Origin: Hormiphora californensis
Lineage: Eukaryota; Ctenophora; Tentaculata; Cydippida; Pleurobrachiidae
NCBI GenBank assembly: GCA_020137815.1
Contig: CM035352.1
Location: 1,590,529-1,654,528, forward strand
DNA length: 64,000 bases
Reading direction: 5' to 3'
The position numbers and the translations under genes are program-made. Of the stretch, positions 33,095 through 46,308 are shown piece after piece. The notes beneath the pieces were generated by a model. It made no database searches. It was not told the DNA's origin and saw only the letters and a list, made by a program, of their open reading frames with translations. The stretch's first letter is position 1, and the number at the start of each line of letters is the position of its first letter.

Positions 33095-36000
33095 TTAAGA
33101 ACTCCCATACCCGATATGACAGCACTCAACTGCAATTCTCAGACTCCTCCCAAGGGCCTCCTTACTAGTGTATCTCGGTAACTTGAGGGTGTAGAAACAT
33201 GTCTGTGCCCGGGGTAAGCTGTCAACTGGACTAACAGGACACATGGACAACTTTAGAGTACTGTTGAAACTCTGAAACCCTCCGTAAGGGACCCTCTGGT
33301 AGGCGGTCCAGAAGTGAAGTAGCTTGAAGGCCATCTTTCCTTGTTTAGCGAACTCCCCCACAACCTCCCAGAACCAATCAACAACCTCCCCCTGGCCTTC
33401 CTGATCCCCACAGTCGGAATGTGCCCGCCAGTCATCCACATCAATTATGGGCTCCCCGCACATGATATTCTCAAGATCTTCAGCGGAGAATAATTGCAGA
33501 TACCGTCTGGGTACGAGGTCGTGGAAGCCCTGGGTGAAGGCTGCAATTTCGTTGACGATCGAGAATGTCATTGTGTAGAGGGAGTATAGATTCACAAACG
33601 TAGTCTTGTTTTCCTGCAGCGGAAGGAGGAGGTGGTGGTTCATTCAATGAACTTCATTGAGAAATTATCGAGCAAACACGCTTGTTTCCTATTATAATAT
33701 TTTTAGAAAACTACCCCTTTATAATCCCCCCATTTACTTACATTAGTAACTAACACATTCCTCCCATCGTCAATCAGATCGACCTCCACACTTTCCATGG
33801 TTTCTGGATCGTGTGTAGTAACACAGAAGTAAAGATCGCTCTTTTCAACCTCTGTATCCTCAAGAATAGACCTCATCATGGCACACTGAAATGTTTATCA
33901 TTTAACGTTCTGCAGCACATAGCGTACTGTCTTATTATTGGGCATTGGCACACCCTTAGGTAATCGGTTTGGACAAGACTTTATTTAGCCGCACAGTGGC
34001 CTTTTGGTGGTCACTAAGAATTTTACGGATTTTTTTTGAACCTATCTGGTAGCTTTTTTGACTTAGAATCAAATGCACCCCTCACTCATACCTTGATTTT
34101 TTGAGGAAAGTGGTGTTTTTCCAAAATGAAGGGTAATTGAAAATTTTTTTTTTCAATTACCCTTCTCCACCTACTCCCATGAAAAAGGCCACTGTGAGCC
34201 GATTATCAAAAAGAAGAAAGCATAATTAATACCTTCTCCTCAGGTAGATCCGTGTAATCGAGGGTGTTTGATGCCTGGCCCAGGATGTGCTTGTAGAAGC
34301 TCCGATTGAAGTGGACATCAATAGTGTTCCTCTTCAACAGACTGAGTGCGAATAACCTCCCCGCCAGGTAAACCTTCTCCACCGACTTCTTACCATGCTG
34401 CCGCGGCTGGAATGACAGACCATTGTTTTGGGTTATGAAAATACTGTTCGGTTCCTCGATCATCTTCCGGATATTTTCCCCGATCCATTCTCGGGTGGGG
34501 CCCGCTCCCACCGCCTCCTCCCCTGCATAGTTGATAGTGAGGTGGTGGAGTTGGGGAGCCGTCATTTGTCTGAGCCTGTCCAAGACTTGATCGTCGTCTT
34601 CTCGCGAGACTGTCATAACAGAGTCCCCCAGGGACCAGTCAAAATTCAGGTCTTCTTCGCGGGCGTCTGTTCGGTAGACCTCTGATAAATTCTCATAGAA
34701 TATTTGAACCTGCAAAATTGTAATACTTAGAGCTAGAATAGTAGAATGTTAATATCTCATTCCTTCTAGAAGCTTCTCTCGAGAGAGAGAGGTGTGTGCG
34801 TTCTGCGTACGTGAAACTAGCCACATATTAGACAGCATCGAAATCGATTTAACGATTGGTTTCCATGCTGCTGTCTAAGTTTTATAAGTTCGATAATTAC
34901 TCCTTTGACAGGGTAGCTGGCATTGACGAAAGAGGTTGGTATCGAAGACACCTCACACTCGCCGGGCGACCTTCGCGCGCGCTGGCAAGGGGTAACTTCG
35001 TAACCAACGAAAGAGGTATCACGGGGAAACCTTTATAACTAGTTAAATTGAGAAATTCTCAGGAACTAAGCTACCCTTAGGGTGTTGGATTTAAAAATCA
35101 ATTTTTTGTACCTCATCTTACTAGATGGAATTTTTAACGCTGATTCCGAATCTGTCAAAATTTTCGATCTACGAGCATGTCTTCAGGTGTAACCGTGCTC
35201 CTAAATGAACTTGACTGTGCGCTGCGTTCCATTGCTGACACTATGATACACTATCACGTGATCATGTCACGTGCTCTCTCCCCCAACCCAATTAGTAGTG
35301 CTCGCGATCTTACACACGAGCGCGTCACTTGAGACCTGTGGAAACATCTCTCTCCAGCTGTAGGCTGTAGGTGAGAGATGTTTTTCACTTTCTATCCGAA
35401 ATTCCGAGATTAAGGAACGTATTAATTTGAAGGGAATATGAGAAAGGAAAGGCCAAGAATTTTAGAACACAAAACAGACGCATCATGAAACTTCATAGAA
35501 GCTAAATAGTATGTTTCCGGCTGAACATTTGTGGATATATATCTCAGATATAAAATACAATGGTCCTGTGTAGAATAAAATTACTTGAACATTGGTCTGC
35601 ACCCTAGAAGTTAAACTTGCTATTTCATCTCAATATCAGTCAGTGGTCATAACTTCACATATTCCAAATACAACTAGATTATTGTCCTAAACACCTGCAG
35701 CAAGTTCCATTTTGCGTCGAAGGTTCCGTGCTCCTAACTTTCCTGGGTTGGCGTCTCGATGTCGCTTGATAGTCGCTTGAATTCATGATGATAATGTACA
35801 ACTTACATCGCTAACATATGATCGAACAGGTCGAACAGGTCTGAGTCGACTCAGTCGGGTGCTCGTAGGTGTGACTGGTGAACTGGGTAGTTCAGGCTCT
35901 GAATTCGGTGGTTGAACTTGAACAGACTTCTAGATTAGAAAATAGGTTGTGAATACATTATAGATGTTTATTGTATTACTAAAATTATAACAAAATCCTC

Positions 36001-39000
36001 GGTCACAAATATGTGAAGACTGCTAGTGCTAGATGACAATTATACTGAAGTACCTTTTTCTTTCCAAAGCATGGGGAGGTAACCATAAACAAGTCTTCGA
36101 CCAACTGCATCTCTAACTTATTTCTTGTACTGTGTTTACCGCTCGCCCTCTTAGTGTTGGCGATAAGTTTTGTCAAGGCCCTGAAGGGGAACAAGAATGG
36201 AGAAATATATCAATGTATGTACTACAAACTAAACGGCAGGTTGGCTGAAAAGCAACATACAACAAGCAACATATGTAGTTCTAAGTACTGACCGCTTAAT
36301 CCCCATTTCTCTAGCTGTTGCTACGTTATTCTGAGTAAAAACTTCCAAAACAGCCCGTGTTGTTAGGTTTATAGCATTATCATTCCCAACTGCTTTGGTG
36401 GAACCGGAGGCAAGCTGGTCTTCTTCCTTTATAGCAAGAAAATGTGCGAGGACGTTCCGAGAAGTTAAAGCAATGTGGGGCTGGTTAATATCGATTTTAG
36501 CAGAGCCAATAAACTCGTTGAGGGATCCAAAAGTCATCGAGATAGTCAAGCGAATAATGATATCATGATACGAGTTGGGAAAAGGTAGTCTCTTTCTCAA
36601 AACACGTGATTTGTCACGTGTTTTAAGACAATCCCGGCTCAAAGCGGTCGGGATTGGGAACATCCTACTCGATCTACTGATTGAGATTTACTAACTAGGT
36701 ACTTCCTCTTTCAGATCTCTTCCTGTTGCTCGTACCACACTTTAAGTCCAGGTCTTGTTTCAGGAAACACCGCTAAATTAGTAGCCTGCTCTTGCATTTG
36801 GATCAATGGAACCAGTGTCTGTATATCTTTTCAGAATTCCAATAAATTATTTCCAATCTCTCTCCCTCTCTCAGGGTTTAACCATTCCATTTCTCTCTGG
36901 GTGACGAGCTCGTGTGTAAGATCGCGAGCACTACTAATTGGGTTGGGGGAGAGAGCACGTGACATGATCACGTGATAGTGTATCATAGTGTCAGCAGTGG
37001 AACGCAGCGCACAGTCAAGTTCATTTAGGAGCACGGTTACACCTGAAGACATGCTCGTAGATCAAAAATTTTGACAGATTCGGAATCAGCGTTAAAAATT
37101 CCATCTAGTAAGATGAGGTACAAAAAATTGATTTTTAAATCCAACACCCTAGCTACCCTACTAATTTTATAAACACGATACAGACTATATTACCCGGATA
37201 TCAAGGCCCCACTGATGGAAACACTCGCTGACAAGTTCCTTCATGCCCGGCATTGCGGTGGGCAACATCCCCAGAAACTCTAGGATCTCATCGGGCCTCT
37301 TGCTGCTCTCTTGAATTGCCCCCAAGATCCGGTCCCTAAACAACTAGTCGAGAGTTAGGACGTCATGGCATGGGGCCATGGACGCAGGGGTGATTTAAAG
37401 GGAAGCGAGAATTAACTCTTGAACGACAGAGATCGCTTATTAACCCTGCAAAACACACTGACCTATTTTTCAGGATGATTTCACAGCACTCCCTCTCCGT
37501 CATTCCAATACAACTCCACCTGATGTAGCACTTCAACAGAAATATAAGGGCACCGTCCGAGAGCCTCCGAACACTTCGTCCATCGCCTAACAGTGTCCAG
37601 ATATTATTCAAAGCCTGCCAGCGAACCCCAAAACTGTTCATTCTATCCCGGGTTACAATATGATCTAACCCTTCTTTATCTTTTCCAGAAGGGGTTCTAC
37701 TCCTCGGTGCTCGTGTGACCTTCCAAAATGGACGAGTGTGCCCATCTAGAAAGGCCCATTTTTTCTGGACTGGTTTGGGTAGGTCCTCCTTAGTGGTCGT
37801 CAAAGCCCGGTTAATCAGGTTTAGAACGGTGATGATTCTGAGCAGTCTATCTTTGTCTGAACTTTCCATCGTTTCGTAAAAACCCCGCTTCGTTGCTATC
37901 CTACTAAGCTGCTCCTTTATTTTTGATTCAAACCTGTGAGTTTTGTAAATGTATTTCAGTGTTATGTTATTCACGTGAAACTGAACTAACAGTAACTGAA
38001 ATTTTGGATTTCTCTATTCATGGGACTTACCTAAACTTTATTTCAGTGAGAATGACAACATTTTGGGGCACTGAAAGTTTTGGCAGCAACTTCTTGTAAA
38101 TATACGTCTCTCCGGCGAGATTGGGAGCAGTGGGAAGGTTGTAAACACTGCTACAGAACGCATCCAGGAGGGATGGATCTTTGAGGAGCTGGAGAAGTGA
38201 TATTATGTAACCAGGACTAACATTATGAAGGAGCAGATCCTCCGTTGCTCGCTCCATTTCCTCACTAGACAGGCTGGCACCGTGATCCGTCAACAGCTGA
38301 ACGGCAGGTAAACTCCGTGACAGGACAGCAAGATACAGCACGGACCTCCCGGCACCATCCCTAGATGACAGGTCGACGATAGGGATTAGAAGGTGTAACA
38401 TACGGACACCACCCGCTCTACAAGCACAATGTAGGGCAGTGGAGTCTGTATCGTCCCTCTCGGTACAGAGATCTCTCAGGTCATCCTCGCTCTGCCTCCC
38501 AATGTACTCCAGGAGGGTTGTGTTGCCTGTGTCTGCACAGTAGTGGGCTACCGTCCTGTTACAACTCCCCCGGACTCTCCAGTTGGCCCCCGCTTCAATC
38601 AGCATCATTGCTTCCTCCTGGGCTGTGGATATAGATCCACTATTAGTATTTTTAAAATTTTTAAATTTTTAAAATTATTTTACACAGTATAACTGTTGTC
38701 ACTATTTACAAATCATAACCTCAAAGCTTTTGACTTGCGAGTTAGATGAGAATATTGATTGATGGAGGACACTATAGGACAGCTTTTAAGTGTCAAAAAG
38801 CTATCGGGATGGCGAGATGACGAGGTGCCATAATTTGTCAACTCTAATAACTCATCTTAGATTCGATGTAAAACGTAAAACATACCATTAGCTCTGAGGG
38901 CCAGTATCAGTGGAGTATCACCCTTGTCATCTTTCTTCTCCAGCAATGTTTCAACAACGGAACGCTTCTCTAGTCTTAGTATCTCTCTTACAATCACTCC

Positions 39001-39317
39001 CTGTCAAAGGAATCAGTGATATGGTGTGGATTAGTGACCGCTAGGGACCAAAACTAAGCGGCTTTTTCACTCTAAAATTCAACAACTTGATCGTGTGGTG
39101 AAAGCAATACAAGAGCATGATAATGACCTACAGAACGATTGTTAGCAGCAAAGTGAAGCAATGTCCGACCATCAGGGAAGGTGGAAAACATTAGGTACTC
39201 AGGAGCACGCCGGAGCGTCCGTTCCACGGCATGACGGTCCTCTCGGAACCCATGAAGCTGGACTACAACCTCACTAAATGTCAAGCCATTCAATCGATGG
39301 CTAGCAGCAGATGTCAT
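33095..39317 (-). CDS. Ankyrin-repeat HECT E3 ubiquitin ligase (HACE1-like layout)
   Basis: HECT ligases pass ubiquitin from an E2 through their own cysteine to a substrate. Eight exons, read leftward, are 39317-39132, 39000-38886, 38622-38031, 37933-37463, 37335-37194, 34709-34233, 33885-33742 and 33613-33095. All junctions are GT-AG and all phases agree, giving 881 residues. Residues 1 to about 240 contain ankyrin repeats (DGRTLLHFAANN, DKGDTPLILALRANG, DSTALHCACRAGG). A middle region of about 250 residues has no recognised domain. The HECT domain follows: N-lobe GAGPTREWIGENIRKM and LFALSLLKRNTIDVHFN, linker VTTHDPETMESVEV, C-lobe ENIMCGEPIID and TCFYTLKLP, with catalytic Cys at about 848. 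Length and order resemble HACE1 (about 909), but orthology is unproven. A hAT-like element lies in intron 5 and a MITE in intron 6. The last exon is partly duplicated downstream. Confidence 0.88.
33992..34196. mobile_element. 205-bp MITE with 5-bp target duplication, in HECT intron 6
   Basis: The ends CACAGTGGCCTTTT and AAAAAGGCCACTGTG are inverted repeats flanked by AGCCG on both sides (33987-33991, 34197-34201). The centre holds another hairpin (GGGTAATTGAAAA/TTTTTTCAATTACCC). It ends only about 30 bases from the donor of the N-lobe exon. Confidence 0.75.
35078..37151. mobile_element. hAT-like element 1: 250-bp TIRs, 8-bp target duplication (HECT intron 5)
   Basis: The terminal sequence TAGGGTGTTGGATTT and its complement bound the element, with perfect GCTACCCT duplications at 35070-35077 and 37152-37159. 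The inverted repeats extend about 250 bases (35078-35330, 36899-37151) and share GATTCCGAATCTGTCA and a CACGTGATC palindrome region. Eight-base duplications with YARNG ends fit the hAT superfamily, although such long TIRs are unusual for it. The interior encodes a protein related to that of the element at 53006. The right end lies only 42 bases from the exon at 37194. Confidence 0.85.
36003..36663 (-). CDS. Unknown protein of hAT-like element 1
   Basis: A 144-codon frame (36663-36229) contains KTRDKSRVLRKR, SMTFGSLNEF, QPHIALTSRN, FLAIKEEDQLASGS and LTTRAVLEVFTQNN. A further frame at 36194-36003 may be the next exon. The element at 53006 encodes the same order of motifs, so this is shared coding content of the family rather than chance. 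No hAT dimerisation (hATC) domain, DDE signature or zinc finger was recognised. It may be a fragment of a transposase, an accessory protein or a captured host gene. Confidence 0.5.
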
Positions 39318-39433
39318 AGTTAATGTACGGCGTGTGTGTGTGTACTTGTGTATCAGTGTCGTGTTGTTAGGTAAACAATTGCAGAGTATTAAATGGATTG
39401 ATTGTTTATTTGTTTATTTGAACCCTCATTTCT

Positions 39434-39691
39434 ATGCCTAGCGGCGCCAGATCCCGTTTCTCAACAGTGTACCCAGATCGGGATGGCGTGGCTAGATTTC
39501 TTAGACTTTATCGCCTACATGCCTCACGGAAGAGAAGGCTAAGAATGGACCTCACCGGCCACCCCTTATTGAGTAACATGACTGTCACAGAAGAATTGTG
39601 TCTTTTTTTGGCAATTGAACAGCACAAACGCTCTCTCAACTCCCAAAGAAAAAAGGCCAGAAACCCAGTACCATGGAGCGTTGAAAAATGA
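39434..39691 (+). CDS. Small basic hypothetical protein, divergent from the HECT gene
   Basis: The ATG at 39434 opens 85 codons to a TGA, starting MPSGARSRFSTVYPDRDG and rich in Arg/Lys (LHASRKRRLRM, NSQRKKARNP). No signal peptide, membrane segment or known domain is visible. Only 117 bases separate its start from the start codon of the HECT gene on the other strand, so the two could share a bidirectional promoter. It could also be only the first exon of a larger gene; no clear donor decides this. Confidence 0.42.
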   Translation: MPSGARSRFSTVYPDRDGVARFLRLYRLHASRKRRLRMDLTGHPLLSNMTVTEELCLFLAIEQHKRSLNSQRKKARNPVPWSVEK

Positions 39692-40035
39692 AGATCGTGC
39701 GTCATCACATGCCAGCTCCAGTACATGTGAGTATTACAGCTTGGTGACGGGTTCATTGGTGAGTTGTGTAATATTATTGTAGTGGCCCGGGTGCCACAAC
39801 ATGACAGCTGCAAGAACCATGTTCCTCTATTCAGACATGCAATTATCCGAGTCACAAATGGCACCCATCCATCACTATCATCTCTCTTTTCTACATCTTT
39901 CTTCCACTCTCTCACTCTCTCAGTGGTTGATGGTTCTCAGTCTCTCTCCTTCAGTCCCTCTCCATCTCCCTCTCTTGCTCCCTCTGCCTCTCTCAGTCTC
40001 ACCTCTCTCTCTCGCTCCCTCTCTCTTAGACTCTT

Positions 40036-40070
<35 letters not shown>

Positions 40071-40487
40071 ATCTCTCTCCGGATATACTACTACTACTAT
40101 AACGCTGAGCCTGCACCATCTGCCAATGTTGTGTGTGCCCGGGTCACGTGACCCTACAACGTAAGTGATCACGTGACGCTGGGTCACCTGATACCCGGGC
40201 AATGTTACAAACTACAGGAGCGAGACTGCAACATGTAGATTCCTCTCCCTCCCTGAAACACCACCACTATTATCATCATCAGGGGTTGCAGGGTGCACTA
40301 ATGTTGTAATTGGTTCATTTGATATAGTTCTGTGTACAGCTATCTCCCTCTCTGATATATCGACCAGAGCGATCCTTTACAACATCAGATCTCGCTCAAT
40401 CAGTGGTCCCGTCCTTACATTATCGACGACGTCAAATCCAGATCAGAATTCTGTTCTTCATTGTCTGGTGGACCCTATTGCATATAT
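39692..40487. other. 5' region of the Pax gene with (CT)n tract
   Basis: CT microsatellite at about 39885-40080. CACGTGA/TCACGTG words occur near 40143, 40170 and 40553. No exon was found before the Pax start. Leucine/serine-rich frames over the CT tract are artefacts. Confidence 0.5.
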
Positions 40488-42192
40488 ATGATGAAGTCGG
40501 AGATGTTTGAATTGAGCGAGAACCGTCATCGCTACCTTCCAATGAACGAACACCACGTGATACCAACTGCACCATCGGTACTGATAAAGACTGAAGATGA
40601 TTATGCAGGTAACTAATAGATCTTCAGTCTCAAGGTACAAGGGTCCTCTTTGTCAAGAGGAGGCCTATACAACATAGAAAGTGTTCGTTCACGTCCTGTT
40701 ACCGACGCTAAAACTATACGCCACCTGGCCACGGCTGCGGGCTGGTATAATAACAGTTGGGCTGTTAATGCAAATTGAGATCGTATTTGATATCTCTATT
40801 ATCTCAGCTAGTGAAAGTGGGATATGGTGGCGATACGGAGGCAATTGATTGCAGAATGCAAATGATCGTGCAATTTGAATTACCATGGTTGGCACGAGCG
40901 TACGGGAAGTTGAAGGTGATTACCCGACTACGGGAACACCGATTTCTCTACAATCGATTGTACCAGGAATGGTAATCCCTCTGTATGCTGTCAGACCATT
41001 GGCCAGAAAGTCTGTATCATGGGGGAGGTTATTCCGACTGAAAAAATATATAAAATCAGTTCACCACGCCAGGATGCATGGCTTCTAGACATAGGGCTCA
41101 TATATTATATACTTCCTCGTATTCCAGAATCTTCTCTGTCTGCACGATATTGAGTAGGATGTCTGGCTGAAGTTATCCGTGATTTAGTAGCTGTTATATC
41201 CATATTCCATGTTGGTGATACTTGTGATTCATGTCGGGTATGAGGCGAGTGAGGATGCAGATCAAAATAAATAATGAGCGGATAGAGAGGGACTCAAATA
41301 CCAAAATAGAAAAAACTTGGATAGCTGTGAGAGACATTCTGATAGTTCCCAGTGTGCCGTATTGGGCGATGGCAGTTTGTACAACATCTTACTATCGCTC
41401 TCTATCTCTCTGTGTCAGTCTTTCTCTGTGTTTGGCTATTCCCTCTCTCACTCTCCCTCTCTCTATCTCTCTTTATTTTTCTGTTCCACCGTCTCAATTT
41501 TCCTTTCTCCCTAAATCTAGTATCTCTCATTTTTCTCCCCCTTCTCCCTCTCATTTTCCCTCTCTTTCTCTCTATATCACTCTCACTATTTCTTTCACCC
41601 TATTGTTTGTTTAACGCTTCAATTCCCCCGAAAATCAAACGCCGTGCCCTAACACATTTCACCATTACTTCTACTATATTCTTGTTGATTTGTACACATT
41701 TGGTAGGCTTTGTCGGCGTTATAGCAGAGACCCCTCGTTTTCACATAACATAATACAGTTTATTACCAGTTTCCTCTCGCTCCATCTCTCTCTCTATCCC
41801 TCTCTTTCTCTCCTTTTTAGTGCCACATTGTCGCCTAACTCTCAGCTCCAGATCGCCCCTCTCACGCATGTGCACCGTTTCAACGCCAGGTAAGGCACAG
41901 AGCCTTTTAGTAGTGCATATAATGTTCCTGTAGTGGCTTTTCTGTGCTGTTCAGATTGAAGGTTCCGTAGCAGAGGTATAAAAGTGGCGTATTATCCTTT
42001 GAAAGTTTTTGATACGTGATCACTGATCACTGTTTGCAGTTTTTACGACTTACGTCTGTGTGTTCGCACATTTTCCCGTTCGTTTGTGTGTAACTTAATG
42101 TCTAGTAGAGCGTTTCAAATTCACATTTCTATTTTTCACACTCTCGCATAGGACCTTTATAATAATATGCGGGTAGTATGTCGCAGAAAGAA

Positions 42193-42224
<32 letters not shown>

Positions 42225-45200
42225 TGATAGAGAATGATATTGAAGATAAACACGAGGTTTAGCTTTTTGACTGCAAATTAGGGAAGACAATTATCGCGTT
42301 GATTCCTTGAAACCAGTGTGGCGTGTTCACCAGTCACATTCACTATCAGCTGTAACCTGTAACCTGTGTTTAATTTTGATACTAAAACTCAGTAATGGAC
42401 AAACTTAGTCGTAGAGCTAGGTCTTTTTTTCGAACAGCTTCTGTCATTATATGAGAGCCATTCCTGAGTTAAAAATCCAAAATGCAATACCTTAGTTGTT
42501 TCAAAACTCTCTAGATAATAGTTATACCATTGCGTCTCTTTTACAGGTGAATCATACAGAAAAAGCAAAAGAAGTCAAGAATCAAAAGGTAAAGATCATC
42601 TAGTACAATATTATTTTTTGTTCATCCTCCACCCCCCTTTATTTCTCCTGTTCAGACTATCTATCCCGACCTACAACTTTCTAGTCCCTAAAGACCCCGG
42701 CCCGCATATTATTATAAAAACCGGGGTCCCGGGGCCTCGGTTTTTATTTTGTCCACGAGAGAGCTCTGCAGTAGTAAAGTGCATCATAAGTTCTCAAAAC
42801 TGCTAACTGCTAAGTCTAGGGCACTACGGCAGTCGGCGTACCTCAAAGAGGCGAACCCTTGAGAAGGCATGTAGATATATCCCTCTCTCTCCCTCTCTTC
42901 CTCTCTTTATCTCTCTCTTCCTCTCTCTCGCGACTTCAGACGCCTCTCTCCCTATCTCTCCCTTGTGTTGTTCAAATGGAAAACAATGAATCGCCCTAAT
43001 CTTCACCCAGTTCAACGCTCCTTAGTCGCAAGGGAGAGAAATAAATAGAAATAGGGTAGAGAGAGACAGGGAGCGATTGAATCAAATGAGAATCAATGTA
43101 ATGGAACGAAAGGTGTTTATGAAAGTGAGAATGACACTGTTGGATCAGTTAAATCAAGGTATTAGAATTTAGAGACGATGCTAGAAATCATAATCACTTA
43201 AAGTGAAGATCTCCCTCGAGACACGGGTTCTATTTCCTCACGTCTCAGTAGAGTAGCTCAGTGTGAAACTTAGTGCTTCCTTCCCTGCGAGATGAAATAC
43301 CGACAATACCTGTAACTCTAGGAGAGGCGGCATGTCACTCGCTGCGGCACACGGTTCTCTCTCCATGTCTCACTGAAACACACACACACTGAATAGCCGA
43401 TAAGAAAATAAGTCACGTGACACCAATCCTGCTATCCTATTGCTGGAGAGTGTTTGGAACGCGTCTGGCCATTTCGCCGTGGCGCACGTGTACCGTCAAT
43501 GGCCGGCTCTCCTTTGTCACGGTCCATTGACAAAGCCAGTCTCAGTGCAGTTATCTAACCCATTCACTGTAAATCGATTGAGAGAGGGAGAGAGACAGGG
43601 AGAGAGACAGGGAGAGAGACAAGGAGAGAGAGAGATACCTGTGCTAATTGACGCCTTCCCGCCAGCCCCTATCTCAACTAGGGCATGCGCCCTACTCTAC
43701 AATCCCATTGATCCGCTCTTGATCTCATGCTAGGTACGAATCTCTAGTTTTGTGTTTGGTTGTTAAATTGTGATCCGTTCCCTGTCGCCAGATAACCGGA
43801 GGATAGGAGTTAACCAGCTGGGAGGATCATTCAAAAACGGCAGACCCCTCCCTGAGGAGATACGAAAGAGGATCGTGGATCTGGCTCACTTTGGTGTTCG
43901 CCCCTGTGATATTAGGTAGTAGACATGTGCATATTTTGTTCTCAAATTTCCAACCGTTTGGCAACACCAAAGTCAAGTAAATCAATTTGATTGATCTCCC
44001 ATTTCAGCCGTCAGCTACGGGTAAGCCACGGCTGTGTCAGCAAAATCCTGGGTCGTTATTCTGATACAGGTACGTCAAGCACCCCGCTTCTTAGGAGCTC
44101 CCATAAACACCATTTAGAGTGATCAGTGATCAGTTTGATTAATTAGTGTCGTATAATTGTGGTCTGAACTGGACCGAGAGGTGTATTGATAAGAAAACCA
44201 TCCAAATCTTCCATCGTTTGTTCTTTTATTTTTCTGTTTTTACATTGCTAGAAGGGAATAGAAAATCTGGTTAGCTCAGGGCGTAGTACAATTATAACTA
44301 AATCAAAAGTGTCACGAATCCCCAATTTTGTGGGGGAGGGAGATGTAGCTGGGGTTGGTCTACTGCAGCGGTGCAGTAAGTAGGTTAGGGAAGGGTTGGA
44401 GAGAGAGAGAGGGGCGAGGGGTTGTAAAATCACATTTCAATCAGGAAAACTCGGTTAAGCTTGTACCAAAATTGTAAGATTTGATTCATAGTGTGACTAT
44501 TGCGTTTCAGCATAGGCTATGGTGAGAGACATGGGATGAGAGAGAGAAAGAGAGGGAGAGATAGAGAAAGGGATAGAGAGATAGATAGAGGGAGAGATAG
44601 AGGGAGAGATAGAGGGAGAGAGGGGTTAAGAGACTAGATCTCAAGACCGTCGGTAGAGAACTGAAACAAAGACAAGAATTAAGAGATAAACAATATTGCC
44701 GACAGTTCGGTGACAGTTAGACCTGATGATAGGTGAATTGCATGTGCACAAGGAAGTCTAGACCGTCACGCTTTATTCTTTTATTTGACTTCACTTGTGT
44801 AGTCCCGGCTGGTTAGAATTTGAATTACAGTCAATTAATTAACAATTCTAGTAACATTAGTAAACCAAAAGTGTAATAACATTGCTAATCCCCCTCCTAG
44901 GTTCAATACTCCCCGGTAACATAGGGGGCAGTAAACCAAAAGTGGCCACACCGGAGGTGGTTGCCATAATAAGGTAAACTCAATTAGTTTACTTAAGTTA
45001 TACTTAGTTATAAATAGTTGATCAAATATGCTTAAACACATTTTAATTCTCACAAACCCTGTGCCCTACTTCAATTACTTATAGAATGTAATTTCAGTGA
45101 GTACAAGAGGTTAAACCCGAGCATGTTTGCCTGGGAGATTAGAGACCGACTACTCATGGATGGTATGCCGTCGAACAAGGTAAATATAGTAACTAGCGGT

Positions 45201-46220
45201 ACCAGGCCATCCATTTTATAGTAATAATAGTCTAGAGTCGATATTACTGCATGATCGACCACTCCCAATTGTTCCAGGTCACTAGTCTGTCACTTGATGT
45301 TTTGATACTTCCTCCCAGATTCACTCTCACTAGCATAACCATACCATATAACCACTCTCTGTGCATTCGACTGATCAGTTGAGCAATGTGTTTAGCATCA
45401 ATACGTTAAATACACACAATAGTATCGTGTTATAGCACCACGGTGCTAGGTTTCTATTCACTTTCTCACCTCACCTACACTTTCTATTATATCCCTGTAT
45501 TGCAGAGGACCATCTGTGTTAGCAAGATACAATAGCTACTCTTTATCATTTGTACAACGAAACCATCTCATTATCTTGAAAGTGACCAACCAGATTATAT
45601 ATTTAGGACACACATGGTGAATGATGTTTAGCCGTGCAGGTATTAGCTATTTTGAAATACGTTCATAGATGCATTATAAACGCCAAATATTCTTCATTGC
45701 AAACAACTGCAATTAATGATTGAAATCCCCTTGGAATCTCACTTTATCTCCAAAACTAGAATCCAACCATCACTCAACACTGAGGCGCATACCTTCTAGT
45801 AATCTCGACCTTGATTTCTCTCTCTCTCTATCTCTCTCTCTCAGCTTCATTTCTCTACAATATCACTCTACCGTCTCTTCAGGGAAGGGGGCCTCTGCTT
45901 CCACTGGGTGAGAGGGGGGGGGGGGTGGCACACATATTTTAAGGGCACACTTCACATGTTCGCTTGAGGGGAGGCTCACTTCTCGCTATCCCTCCCCTCT
46001 CTCCTGCTGATTTTCTCTCTCTCTCTCTCCTGGGTGGAGACTATGTAGCCATTGAGGGTGCAGGAGCCCTGTCACATGCCCTTAAATGGACCAATAGTCT
46101 CCAGGGTCATCTCATGGGAGCGCTGCTGCTGCTGCACCTGGCTCCTGTCTGTTACAACTGTCTCTCTGCAGATCTCTATGTCTCTCTAATCTCTCTCTCC
46201 TCCTACCTTTCTCTATATCT

Positions 46221-46308
<88 letters not shown>

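Larger units (their letters stand above)
31448..33452. repeat. Tandem duplication covering the end of the HECT gene
   Basis: Copy 1 (about 31448-32198) and copy 2 (about 32199-33452) share the CTGCCTTACATGAA start, the TATTCCAGTTAAA and GCATCGCGGCGGTGCTTA blocks and the last coding exon up to GGGCTCCCCGCACATGATAT. They differ by a 438-base block in copy 2, a short GTTTAACTCACTTTAAC block and scattered substitutions. Confidence 0.85.

Noticed and set aside
45506-45534. Possible Pax exon reading RTICVSKIQ after an acceptor
   Set aside because: It stops at once, and the exon at 48090 ([14 protein letters not shown]) completes the paired domain in the correct phase.
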